A stretch of DNA of 64,000 bases. Origin: Chloroflexota bacterium. Lineage in GTDB: Bacteria; Chloroflexota; Anaerolineae; Caldilineales; Caldilineaceae. The notes beneath the pieces were generated by a model. It was not told the DNA's origin. It made no database searches and worked only from the letters and a program-made list of their open reading frames with translations. The stretch is taken from positions 9,050 through 73,049 of the forward strand of contig BOKO01000028.1 in assembly GCA_016861025.1 (NCBI GenBank), read 5' to 3'. Positions 9,185 through 17,613 of the stretch are shown here, piece by piece (within the stretch, counting starts at the first letter, position 1; the number at the start of each line of letters is the position of its first letter). Made by a program: the position numbers and the translations under genes.

Positions 9185-9781
9185 CTATGTCGGCAAGCTG
9201 TAGGAAACCTTGGTTCCGGTCGTGACGATGACGCCTTTTTGCTCCAGGGCTGCAAGCAGTCCATTCAAATCAGGCTCTGACAATTGCTTCTGGAAGATCG
9301 AGCTAATCGTACTGCCGAGTGTTTTCACCGTCCTCGGCTTGGCCGATCCACGTCGCTGAAGGTCGGCAATAACGACCGTCAGGCGATCACTTGGGGTCTT
9401 CGAGTTGGCAGCCTTGACGATAGGGATCTCGGTGACATCCTTAGACCGGCAAGCCAGAATCTTCCGGGCTTTCAGGTGCTGGACCAGGGGGTCAAACCCG
9501 GTGTCTTTCGAGACAATGTGAAAATAGGCGTCGGGCTCACGGGCAGCCAACTGCCCAATGTAAAAGGCGATATGAAAATCGAGCGCATTGGAGCCATTGC
9601 CGCTGATTCGGACGTACTCCGCACGCTCCCCCATTTGCTGCAATGCCGAAGCGACATCAAAACTAACCTTGGCTTGGTTGGCTCCAACAAAAACGATGAC
9701 CTTGAAGTGCTCCTCGTTAAGCACGGCCATAGCCTCAGGCTGCACATTCTCGTAATCGATCAACACATAGTTTGTTTTCAC
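9185..9781 (-). CDS. NYN/PIN-like ribonuclease with C-terminal winged-helix-like region
   Basis: A 198-residue protein. The N-terminal ~130 residues fit a LabA/NYN-type PIN domain: VLIDYENVQ (D9, E11), SNALDFHIAFYIGQ (acidic residue in the second motif) and IVSKDTGFDPLVQHL (third acidic cluster). All the acidic positions expected for metal-dependent RNase activity are present. Residues about 132-198 look like a small helix-rich, winged-helix-like region ending in two beta strands. The start is a GTG with GGAGG 5 nt upstream. It lies 31 nt downstream of the WYL gene and upstream of the large-protein/helicase pair, so it probably belongs to the same transcription unit. Enzyme family is likely; the RNA target is unknown. 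Confidence 0.75.
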   Translation of the reverse strand: MKTNYVLIDYENVQPEAMAVLNEEHFKVIVFVGANQAKVSFDVASALQQMGERAEYVRISGNGSNALDFHIAFYIGQLAAREPDAYFHIVSKDTGFDPLVQHLKARKILACRSKDVTEIPIVKAANSKTPSDRLTVVIADLQRRGSAKPRTVKTLGSTISSIFQKQLSEPDLNGLLAALEQKGVIVTTGTKVSYSLPT

Positions 9782-9812
9782 TCGCTCCTCCCCGTCAGCA
9801 CACCACTACATC

Positions 9813-10802
9813 TCAATCCACCAGATAGCACCCGTGATACATCCCGGTCAGTGCCGAAACCTCGTCGGCCACCAGACGGCGTAGCGATTGCGGCGCCTCG
9901 ACTTCCACATGCCTGCCATGTCGCATGATGTCCATGAGCAACTCACGCTCATCCGCGTAGGGCACCCGCAAGCGATAACTGCCGTCAGGAAGCATTTCAG
10001 ACTGCTGCTCCCCATGCCAGCGTTCGGACTGAACCCAGCGCGCCCGCTCCGGCGAGAAGCGGAGCACTGCCCAATCCTTCGGCTGGCCGGCAAAAATGCC
10101 GTAGGCCGAGGTGAAATGGCTGTCGAGCTTGGCTAACGCCACATTCTTTGCCTTCTCGCGCAACACCTTCACCCGCTGGATCGCATCAATCGAGAAGCTG
10201 CGCAGGTCGTTGCGCAGATGACACCAGGCATCCACATACCAATTGTCCCGGTAATGAACCAGGCGTTGCGGCGAGATCGTTCGGGTATTGGTCTCGTTCC
10301 GCCCCCGGTTCCAGGCATCGATCTCCAGGCGCTTCCGTTCCAGCAAGGCAATGGTGATGTCAGTGAAAAAACGGGACTCGACCGTGCGTTTGGCCATCGA
10401 GAGCAGACGAACCCGCTGGGTAATCTCGGTGGCAGAGTGGCCCGACGCCTCCAGAAGCGCGGCCAGACGTGCCTGCAGCGGCGCAACGTGGGAGGCCAGA
10501 ATGCCTGGCTCGATATCGCCCAGTAGCTTGTGCGCGGCCAGCAAGGCGTACAACTCCCCTGCTGAAAACCAGAGGCCGGGCAGCTCGTAGGCGGGACCTG
10601 TGGTTTTGACGTTCTCGAAGTGGTACCCCCCGGCATCCCGATCCCAGACGATCGGGGCATGGAGCCGGTCTCGTATGTATTCTATGTCCCGCTTGAAGGT
10701 GGCACGGGAAACGTCCAGCTCCTCCAGAAAAACCTCGATCGGCACTACCCGCCGCTCGTGGAGCATCTGGTCGATCTTGTAGAAACGCTCGGTACGGTTC
10801 AT
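9813..10802 (-). CDS. WYL-domain transcriptional regulator
   Basis: A 329-residue protein with an N-terminal winged HTH (about residues 1-65; VSRATFKRDIEYIRDRL is the recognition region), a WYL domain around HYRDNWYVDAWCHLRND with SFSIDAIQRVKVL, and a C-terminal WCX-type region ending VSALTGMYHG. Such proteins (BrxR, CapW, PafBC relatives) commonly repress phage-defence operons and are thought to sense nucleic acid or nucleotide ligands through the WYL pocket. It is the first gene of the minus-strand locus and is divergent from the restriction operon. A perfect 6-bp-arm palindrome lies 21 nt upstream of its start, so autoregulation is likely. The family is clear; the regulon is inferred. Confidence 0.9.
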   Translation of the reverse strand: MNRTERFYKIDQMLHERRVVPIEVFLEELDVSRATFKRDIEYIRDRLHAPIVWDRDAGGYHFENVKTTGPAYELPGLWFSAGELYALLAAHKLLGDIEPGILASHVAPLQARLAALLEASGHSATEITQRVRLLSMAKRTVESRFFTDITIALLERKRLEIDAWNRGRNETNTRTISPQRLVHYRDNWYVDAWCHLRNDLRSFSIDAIQRVKVLREKAKNVALAKLDSHFTSAYGIFAGQPKDWAVLRFSPERARWVQSERWHGEQQSEMLPDGSYRLRVPYADERELLMDIMRHGRHVEVEAPQSLRRLVADEVSALTGMYHGCYLVD

Positions 10803-10822
10803 GGCTCCGCTCAGGATGGCAA

Positions 10823-10841
10823 TGGCTCAGTTTTTGAGCCA
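10823..10841. promoter_or_regulatory. 19-bp palindromic operator candidate between the WYL gene and the restriction operon
   Basis: TGGCTCAGTTTTTGAGCCA, with arms TGGCTCA and TGAGCCA. It lies in the 117-nt divergent intergenic region, 21 nt from the WYL start and about 80 nt from the methyltransferase start. A 17/19 match occurs at 1947-1965 upstream of the HD gene. It is a good candidate for the site through which the WYL protein controls itself and the divergent operon. Confidence 0.6.
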
Positions 10842-10919
10842 CAATAGCGGCATTATTCCACGTGCAATCCGACACCGGAAGATGATTGCCGGATTACAGC
10901 AATAACAACAGGAACGCCA

Positions 10920-13900
10920 ATGGCGAAGGTAACGTCGAAAATCGCATCCCTGCCGTCGCAACGACAGCAAATGGAAACCCGCTTTGTCGAGTTGATGACC
11001 GAGCTATTCCAGCTCGACGAGGCCGAGGCACTGGACTTTGGTCTATACCGGGTGATTCGCCGCCACAACCGTGAGGTCAAGGCATTTCTTGGAGAGATCA
11101 TCTCCGAGAACGAATCGAAGGCCCTGCAGGGTGGGCGACTGGCAGAACTGTTGAACGCCGCCTTCGAAGCCATTGGTCACGAGGCTCAGGCCGAGGACAA
11201 ATTCCGCCTCAAAGACCTGGAGGATCAGCTCGGGCTCAAACCCGGCATGACGCAAGATCAACGTGAAGCCATCTTGGCCCAAGCCGAGAATATTCCGGCG
11301 GCCAAGGGGCTGGTTGCCGAATACCGCAGCCGGACAGAAACCCTCGGCCAACAGCAAACGGTGCAGCAGGATCGTGCCGAGGTATTGAACCGCCTTTACC
11401 AGTTCTTCTCCCGCCATTACCAGGATGGCGATTTCATCGTCGAAAGGCGTTATGGCAAAGGAGGCTCCCGCTACGTCAGATCGACAGGCGAGGACACCGA
11501 GTTTCATTGGGCGACCGAGGACATGTACTACATCAAGTCGGGCGACATCTTCACCGACTTCCCCGTCCGGCTAGCCAATGGTCAGCGCATCCTGTTCACT
11601 GTGGAGCCCGAAAGCCTTCAGGCCACTCGCGCCGCCTTGAAACCCAACGACAAGGCTCACTACGAGCTGGATGAAACGACCAAGGATGGCGAAGTCATCA
11701 AGGTTCGCCTCAAATACCTCAAGGGCGCCCAGACTGAAAAGCAAAAGGAAGAGATCGTTACTGCCGTGCAGAAAGTCGGCGCTGGCGGGACGGCGGAGGT
11801 GGGGGCCGATATTCGCCGTTGGCTGAATCGCTTCATGGCGCGCAACCAGAGCGATTTCTTCATCCACAAGCGACTCAAGGAGGCACTGACCGAAGACCTC
11901 GACATCTTTATCAAGACCGAGGTGCTGGATGTCGATCAGCTGCTGGCCGGCGCCACACAGCAAACCGATCTGCCCAAACGGGCCATGAAGGTAGCACGCA
12001 TCGTTCGAGAGATCGGTGGGCACATCATCGATTTCCTGGCCGCATTGGAAGATTTCCAGAAAGCGCTGTGGGAAAAAAAGAAGCTCGTGTTCGAGACGCG
12101 CTACGTCATCACCCTCGACCGACTCGAACGCTATTGCCCCGAGTGGTTGGCAAAGAACATCGACACCATCGTCAAAAAGCAGCGGAAGGAATGGAAAGAG
12201 CTTGGCCTGGGAGACTACGCGAAGGCAACGGCCTGTATCCGAAAGACCGAAGGCGACCTGGCAACAGCGGCCACTGAACGATATTTACCGCTGCCCATCG
12301 ACACTCGGAATTTTGATGCAGCTTTCAAGTGGTCCATGCTGGAAGCGGTTACAGCATCTACAACTTTGGATGACGCGCTGGATGGCCTGGCAATTCAGTC
12401 AGACAACTGGCAGGCACTAAACGTATTGCAGGAAAAATACCGGCAGAGAATACAGTCACTTTATGCAGATCCTCCGTACAACACAGATGCAGGCCCAATC
12501 AGTTACAAAAACGGCTATCGAAGCGCCTCTTGGATTGCCCTGATCTACGACCGCTTCATCCAATGTCGGCAATTACTTCTTGAAGATGGAATTGCCTGTG
12601 CCACCATCGATGACTTCCAGCAGCGTGAATTGCATGAGCTGATGGATCAGATTTTTGGCGCTCCGAACCGGATTGGAACCATCACTATTCGCGCCAATCC
12701 GTCAGGACGGCCAACAAAAACAGGGTTTTCTGTTGCTCACGAATACGGCCTTTTTTATAGGAACGGAACGTCAGGTGGCCTTGATAAATTAGAGCGAAGC
12801 GAAACCCAGTTAGAAAGGTACAAAGAGAAGGACGAGACAGGTATCTTCGAGTGGAGAAATTTCCGGCGCGAAGGGTCCAATTCTGATCGCTCTGCACGTC
12901 GAAAACTGTTCTACCCGATTTTCGTTAAGCCCGACTCTCTTCGCATTCCCAAACTGCGCTGGAATGAAGCAAATGAAGAATGGGAAATGCTCGAAAAACC
13001 CAAAGCAGGCGAAACTGCGATTCTTCCAACTGACGAAGACGGTAACGAGAAGACTTGGCGCTGGAAGCATGACGAAGTAACGGGGAATCTTTCTGAATTC
13101 TGTGTCCGGAATGATCGCGCCGGGCGGCTCTGGGTTTATTTCAAATCAAGGCCAAACAAGTCAGGCGTCCTCCCGCTAACGGTCTGGGTCGATTCGAAGT
13201 ACTCCGCGACCGAGCACGGTACCGGAGTCATTAAAAAGCTGTTTGGGAAAAACGCTTTTTCATACCCAAAGTCCGTGTTTGCTGTTCAGGATTGCATAAA
13301 AATCGCAGGACTCCGGAACGATGATGGGTATTGTCTAGACATCTTCGGTGGCTCAGGCACTACAGCGCATGCGTTGATGGCCCTGAATAGTGATGACGAT
13401 GGCCAGAGAAAATTCATGCTGGTGGAGGCTAACGATTACTTTGAAACAGTAACTGTCCGTCGAATCAAAAAAGTCGCCTATTCGCTTTCCTGGGATGACG
13501 GGATCGCTCAGGGTAGTGGAGGTCCAGGGACATTCGTCAGACTTCAACGATTCGAACAATACGATGACACCCTGGAAAGCTTGGATGCCGAAGTCAACGA
13601 AGGCAAGTCGGGGGAATTGCTGTTCCAGGATCCTGCTTTCGCGCTGCGCTATCGCCTCGACAACACTTCGCGCACCCTATATTGTGGCTTGGACCGCTTC
13701 GCATCCCCCTTTGGCTATTCGTTGAAACGAGTCGAGGGTGGGGGTGAGGCTCTCCCATGCGAGGTCGATCTCGTGGAGAGTATTCCTTATCTGCTGGGCA
13801 TGGATGTCAGCCGGCTATATCGTGAAGATCAAGGCGTTGTTCTCCTCGGCTACAACCGGCGCAAACAATCAGTAGCGGTATTTTTCCGCGACTGCACAGC

Positions 13901-14051
13901 CAAGGGCTCTGCCGAGTGGGTTAAAGCCAAGCTGGCAGAACACCCCGCCGACCGCATCTATACGAATGACCCAGCCAGTCTGAGTTTCGAGGGCTGCGAC
14001 CAGTTCGAGGCCATTGAGTCAATCTTCGCGCAACAGTTCGGGAGGCAGTAA
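10920..14051 (+). CDS. type III-like (beta-class) adenine DNA methyltransferase, Mod homologue
   Basis: A 1043-residue protein. The SAM-dependent adenine methyltransferase motifs are in beta-class order: motif IV ADPPYNT (D517-Y520) first, then motif I DIFGGSGTTAHALM (F809 onward), with the target-recognition region between them. About 500 residues precede the catalytic domain, much longer than a typical 550-650-residue Mod, and there is a further ~190-residue C-terminal region. The first gene of a plus-strand operon; its stop overlaps the next start as TAATG. Its ATG has AGGA 6 nt upstream. The central segment is visibly less G+C rich (25 of 60 bases at 12781-12840) than the flanks, as expected if the recognition domain was exchanged. 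It probably both modifies host DNA and sets the specificity of the downstream helicase and nuclease. Confidence 0.85.
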   Translation: MAKVTSKIASLPSQRQQMETRFVELMTELFQLDEAEALDFGLYRVIRRHNREVKAFLGEIISENESKALQGGRLAELLNAAFEAIGHEAQAEDKFRLKDLEDQLGLKPGMTQDQREAILAQAENIPAAKGLVAEYRSRTETLGQQQTVQQDRAEVLNRLYQFFSRHYQDGDFIVERRYGKGGSRYVRSTGEDTEFHWATEDMYYIKSGDIFTDFPVRLANGQRILFTVEPESLQATRAALKPNDKAHYELDETTKDGEVIKVRLKYLKGAQTEKQKEEIVTAVQKVGAGGTAEVGADIRRWLNRFMARNQSDFFIHKRLKEALTEDLDIFIKTEVLDVDQLLAGATQQTDLPKRAMKVARIVREIGGHIIDFLAALEDFQKALWEKKKLVFETRYVITLDRLERYCPEWLAKNIDTIVKKQRKEWKELGLGDYAKATACIRKTEGDLATAATERYLPLPIDTRNFDAAFKWSMLEAVTASTTLDDALDGLAIQSDNWQALNVLQEKYRQRIQSLYADPPYNTDAGPISYKNGYRSASWIALIYDRFIQCRQLLLEDGIACATIDDFQQRELHELMDQIFGAPNRIGTITIRANPSGRPTKTGFSVAHEYGLFYRNGTSGGLDKLERSETQLERYKEKDETGIFEWRNFRREGSNSDRSARRKLFYPIFVKPDSLRIPKLRWNEANEEWEMLEKPKAGETAILPTDEDGNEKTWRWKHDEVTGNLSEFCVRNDRAGRLWVYFKSRPNKSGVLPLTVWVDSKYSATEHGTGVIKKLFGKNAFSYPKSVFAVQDCIKIAGLRNDDGYCLDIFGGSGTTAHALMALNSDDDGQRKFMLVEANDYFETVTVRRIKKVAYSLSWDDGIAQGSGGPGTFVRLQRFEQYDDTLESLDAEVNEGKSGELLFQDPAFALRYRLDNTSRTLYCGLDRFASPFGYSLKRVEGGGEALPCEVDLVESIPYLLGMDVSRLYREDQGVVLLGYNRRKQSVAVFFRDCTAKGSAEWVKAKLAEHPADRIYTNDPASLSFEGCDQFEAIESIFAQQFGRQ

Positions 14052-16510
14052 TGGCCGTGAAGCGATCTGGCCATGCCCGACTGAAAGCTGCGCTGGTTCT
14101 GCGAGACGCACTGGCGGCCGAGTTGGGCATTCCGCTTACGGCCGCGATGACGCAGTTACGCACAGTGGAAAACAACATTGGCGCAGCGTATGGTCTGACC
14201 GATGGCAAGTATCTGGAGGCGATCGGATCAGTCTGCTCCGGCGATGCCGGGCATCTATCTTCCCTCGATAGTGAAGTGCGTCAGGCATGCACCCAAGTCC
14301 AGTTCAGTCCCCGCTATGCGCAGTATCTGGCGCTGATGCTGTTCACCCACTGGGTGCATGCCCAGATGGAGGATGCCTCTGCCTTCCTTGTGCGCCTGAA
14401 TGCCTACCTTGAAGCGAACAAACCCAAGGGCGAGGCAGTTACAGAATTCGTGGATGCCGATTTGCAGCTTGCCGCCTTCTGGATGGCGACCGCTGCGGGC
14501 AAGACACATGTCCTGCATGCCTGCCTGGCTTTGCTGGAAAAGCGGCGCACTTGGGATCGACTGATCGTTGTCACCCCTTCCGAGTCGCTCACTCGACAGC
14601 ATGCGGACAAGCTGCGCGAGTTGTCGACCTGGGAGGTTTTTGCCTACCCGATGGATGGCGATGCCTCGGCGATGGGGCGTTTGCCGCCAGACGCGGTGAT
14701 CGTGCTGGATATCAACAAACTGGCAACCGAGAAAAAGGGAGATGGGGTCACGGTCCCCACCTCCGCATTTGCCGACGGGCGCAATCTGGTATTCGTCGAT
14801 GAGGGCCATAAGGGCCAGAAATCCGAGGCCAGCATGTGGAAGGCCTTGCAGGCCGATCTGGCCGGCATTGATGCGCCCAACCCCAAGCATCGTGGTTTGC
14901 TGATTGAGTTTTCGGCTACGTTCGGCCAAGTGGCCGAGGGAGAGCATGCATTTGATCGCTATGCCAAGTCGGTGATCTTCGATTACGCCTACGATCGATT
15001 CCACCAGGATCGCTACGGCAAGGATTTCTGGCACGTGCGGGTGCAGTCCAAGGAAGATGCAAGCGTGGTCGCACAGCGCCAAACCATGACTGCGGCACTT
15101 CTCTCGTTCTGGCATCAGGTCGCCAGCCACAGGTCTTCTGAGGCAAAGCAGGCTGCTGCTGATATCGGGCTTCAGGTTGCGGCACCATTGTGGGTTCTGC
15201 TCGGCCTCTCAGTGATTGGCGGCAAGGCTCAGGGCGATAAAGAGCAGACATCGGACGTTGTTGACGTCTTGACCTACCTTACCGCGATGCTGGCACAGCC
15301 GACCAAGTTGGCCGAGAGCATGGCCCAGCTGCTGGCAGCGACCACGGTGGGTGCGGACATGCTTCCGGCAGAGGTGCGCCAAGCCACGGTCGGCTGGAAT
15401 CCCATTAACTTGGCAGAACGCGTGCTGGCGGACTGCTTCGGCTGGCAACAGGGCGACAAGCCAGTACTGCGCATCATCAAGGCGGCAACAGGCGAACTGG
15501 GCCTTGGCTTGCTGCGTGGAGATACATCGCACTATTACGGCGTGGTCAACGTGGGTGACGCCGCCGGTCTGAAAAAGGCACTGGAGGCAGTAAAGCTTGT
15601 CGTGGAAGACGATGCGATGTCGGGTTCACTCTTTGCCGAACTCGATGCTCCCGGCAGCGGCCTCAATGTCTTGATTGGCTCACGCCGCTTTGCGGAGGGC
15701 TGGGACAATTTCCGGGCGTCCAGTCTTACTTTGCTGCGCCTCGGGCAAGGCGAAGGCTCGCTCATCATCCAGATGTTCGGGCGCGTGGTCCGTTTTGCTG
15801 GCATCAACGGAAATGGCAAACGTCTGGACAAGCCCCCGGCGGAGCTGGCGCCGCTACAGACCGCCTACGTGTTTGGCCTGAAATCGGGTTATCTCGACAC
15901 CTTCCTGCAAAGCCTGATCGACAACGGCGTACCCGAACTTACACGCATCGAGTGCGATGTTCGCAAGCACACCCCGCCGGTACTGAAATCCGTGCGGGCA
16001 ATTGCGCCTCATGCTCGGGATTTCAGCGTGACAGCAACTGGGGCGAGTTGGCTCAATGGCGTGAATCGGATCAAGGTTTCCCTGACCGCATCGATCGCCA
16101 CGTCAAAGCTCAAGGATGGCAAGACCGAAGCGCTACAAGGCGTAGTGGGTCAAGACATCACCCCCGAATTCAAGCAATGGAGCCTCCTGCTTGATCGTGA
16201 CGCGGTTTACCGGGAAATGGTGGAGTGGAAGCGCTTGCAGCGCTGGTGGAACTTCGCCTTCGATCGGCACGCCATCGATAGCGCACTCGCCAGCGAGAAA
16301 TATGAAATTCTGGGCATGCCCGGCATGCTGAATGTCCGCGAGGCTGCCGATCTGACACGACTGAATCGTTTGGCCGCCACCGTGGTGCGCCGCCTCTTTG
16401 AAGGCGCTTATCGAAAACAAGAAAACCGGAAGAGCCGCTACGCAATCATTCCCTCACACGAGAGCGGTATTCCTGATCAGTACTTCAAGGATTTCCTGAA
16501 TGCCGAGTAA
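14051..16510 (+). CDS. Res-like DEAD/DEAH-type helicase subunit
   Basis: An 819-residue SF2 translocase. It has motif I MATAAGKTH (K151), motif II VDEGHKG (D250-H253), motif III-like FSATFG and motif VI IIQMFGRVVR (Q574 onward), as in type III restriction Res subunits. No PD-(D/E)xK nuclease motif was found at the C-terminus; the following gene supplies one. ATP-driven movement along DNA from the methyltransferase recognition site is expected. It overlaps the methyltransferase gene by one base (TAATG) and the nuclease gene by 11 bases, so the three subunits are probably translationally coupled. Confidence 0.85.
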   Translation: MAVKRSGHARLKAALVLRDALAAELGIPLTAAMTQLRTVENNIGAAYGLTDGKYLEAIGSVCSGDAGHLSSLDSEVRQACTQVQFSPRYAQYLALMLFTHWVHAQMEDASAFLVRLNAYLEANKPKGEAVTEFVDADLQLAAFWMATAAGKTHVLHACLALLEKRRTWDRLIVVTPSESLTRQHADKLRELSTWEVFAYPMDGDASAMGRLPPDAVIVLDINKLATEKKGDGVTVPTSAFADGRNLVFVDEGHKGQKSEASMWKALQADLAGIDAPNPKHRGLLIEFSATFGQVAEGEHAFDRYAKSVIFDYAYDRFHQDRYGKDFWHVRVQSKEDASVVAQRQTMTAALLSFWHQVASHRSSEAKQAAADIGLQVAAPLWVLLGLSVIGGKAQGDKEQTSDVVDVLTYLTAMLAQPTKLAESMAQLLAATTVGADMLPAEVRQATVGWNPINLAERVLADCFGWQQGDKPVLRIIKAATGELGLGLLRGDTSHYYGVVNVGDAAGLKKALEAVKLVVEDDAMSGSLFAELDAPGSGLNVLIGSRRFAEGWDNFRASSLTLLRLGQGEGSLIIQMFGRVVRFAGINGNGKRLDKPPAELAPLQTAYVFGLKSGYLDTFLQSLIDNGVPELTRIECDVRKHTPPVLKSVRAIAPHARDFSVTATGASWLNGVNRIKVSLTASIATSKLKDGKTEALQGVVGQDITPEFKQWSLLLDRDAVYREMVEWKRLQRWWNFAFDRHAIDSALASEKYEILGMPGMLNVREAADLTRLNRLAATVVRRLFEGAYRKQENRKSRYAIIPSHESGIPDQYFKDFLNAE

Positions 16511-17609
16511 AAAACCAGCGCAGCCCGTTCAAGGCGGGCTGTTCGGAGCCTCGCTCTCTTGTCCGGATATCGATAATCTTCCGTTGATTGTCGAACCCCA
16601 GGGTTCTATTGAAGTGCTGGCGCCCGGCAGCGTGTATCAGCCGCTACTGCTCTCGCCACGTCAGGATGATATTGACGTCGGCCCGGGCAAGCTCGATGAG
16701 CATGAGGAAGCGTTTGTCCGTGATTTGATTCGCCGCCTCTACCCGGCAGGCAATCATCCCAAGAGCGACAAAACGCCTCTGAAATGGGGCAACAAGGAAA
16801 TCTGGCTCAAGCGAAATCTGGAGAAGCGTGACGAGTCCTTCAGGCTCCGGGTTGATGATTCAGATTGGTTCTATCCGGACTTCATCGTGTGGATCCTGGA
16901 TTACGAGTCGCGTACCCAGACATTTGGTTTCGTCGACCCGAAAGGTCTGACAGTGGGCGCTGGCGGTGGGTGGTCGGATTACAAAATCGTGTCCACTCTC
17001 TACATGCCGCATGTGGTGGAACGCCAACTGGCCGCCAGCGGGCAAAAGGTGGAGTTCGAGGGGGAAGAGTGGACGTTCAGAATCCGGGGTGTGCTGGTTT
17101 CAACATCATCGTTCGCGAGTTTGTCGACCCAAGCGAAATTCAATATCAACGATGCTGAAGGTAAAACCTCTTCTCCAACCGAGGCAGACTTCAAGCGTGG
17201 CCGTATCGTTTTCCAGAAAACCGATACCGCCTACATCGACGATGTCCTCGAATTGCTCACGCAGGATTCGGCCGTTGACCATCTTCTGAGTCTATCGGCG
17301 CTTCTGTTCGACAACAGCACGTATTTCACCCCGTCTGGCGAACTCGAACATGATCTGGCATTGCGCCATGACGAACATTCGCAGACCGAGTCGGAGTTCG
17401 TCGCAAGCCTGATTCGCGACTATTTAAGGCCGGATGACAAAGGACAACACGGCAGCTGGGCGATCAAGAATCGTCGCCGTCAATTGCTTGAGGAATGTGT
17501 CATCGAAGGCAAGTGGGGATTCGGAGGGGAGAAGGCAACCGACATTCGGGACCACCCCGCCCCATGCGAAGAGCTCTGGAAGCGAAAGAAAAAATCAGAA
17601 AAGGGGTGA
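16500..17609 (+). CDS. PD-(D/E)xK restriction endonuclease subunit (detached Res nuclease)
   Basis: A 369-residue protein with a readable PD-(D/E)xK core: an acidic helix DEHEEAFVRDLIRRLY, then WFYPDFIVWILD (D127), then TFGFVDPKGL (D146, K148), followed by a helix rich in aromatic and Q residues. This is the layout of the C-terminal nuclease of type III Res proteins, here as its own gene. It starts inside the end of the helicase gene, and the downstream McrB start follows its stop by only 4 nt. Cleavage of unmodified DNA as part of the Mod/helicase complex is the likely role; nuclease function for the McrB partner is also possible, although McrC carries its own. Confidence 0.7.
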   Translation: MPSKKPAQPVQGGLFGASLSCPDIDNLPLIVEPQGSIEVLAPGSVYQPLLLSPRQDDIDVGPGKLDEHEEAFVRDLIRRLYPAGNHPKSDKTPLKWGNKEIWLKRNLEKRDESFRLRVDDSDWFYPDFIVWILDYESRTQTFGFVDPKGLTVGAGGGWSDYKIVSTLYMPHVVERQLAASGQKVEFEGEEWTFRIRGVLVSTSSFASLSTQAKFNINDAEGKTSSPTEADFKRGRIVFQKTDTAYIDDVLELLTQDSAVDHLLSLSALLFDNSTYFTPSGELEHDLALRHDEHSQTESEFVASLIRDYLRPDDKGQHGSWAIKNRRRQLLEECVIEGKWGFGGEKATDIRDHPAPCEELWKRKKKSEKG

Positions 17610-17613
17610 GGTC

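Noticed and set aside
17434..17613. 60-residue N-terminal extension of McrB
   Set aside because: It overlaps the nuclease gene by about 175 nt, is basic and disordered, and the GTG at 17614 has a good ribosome-binding site.
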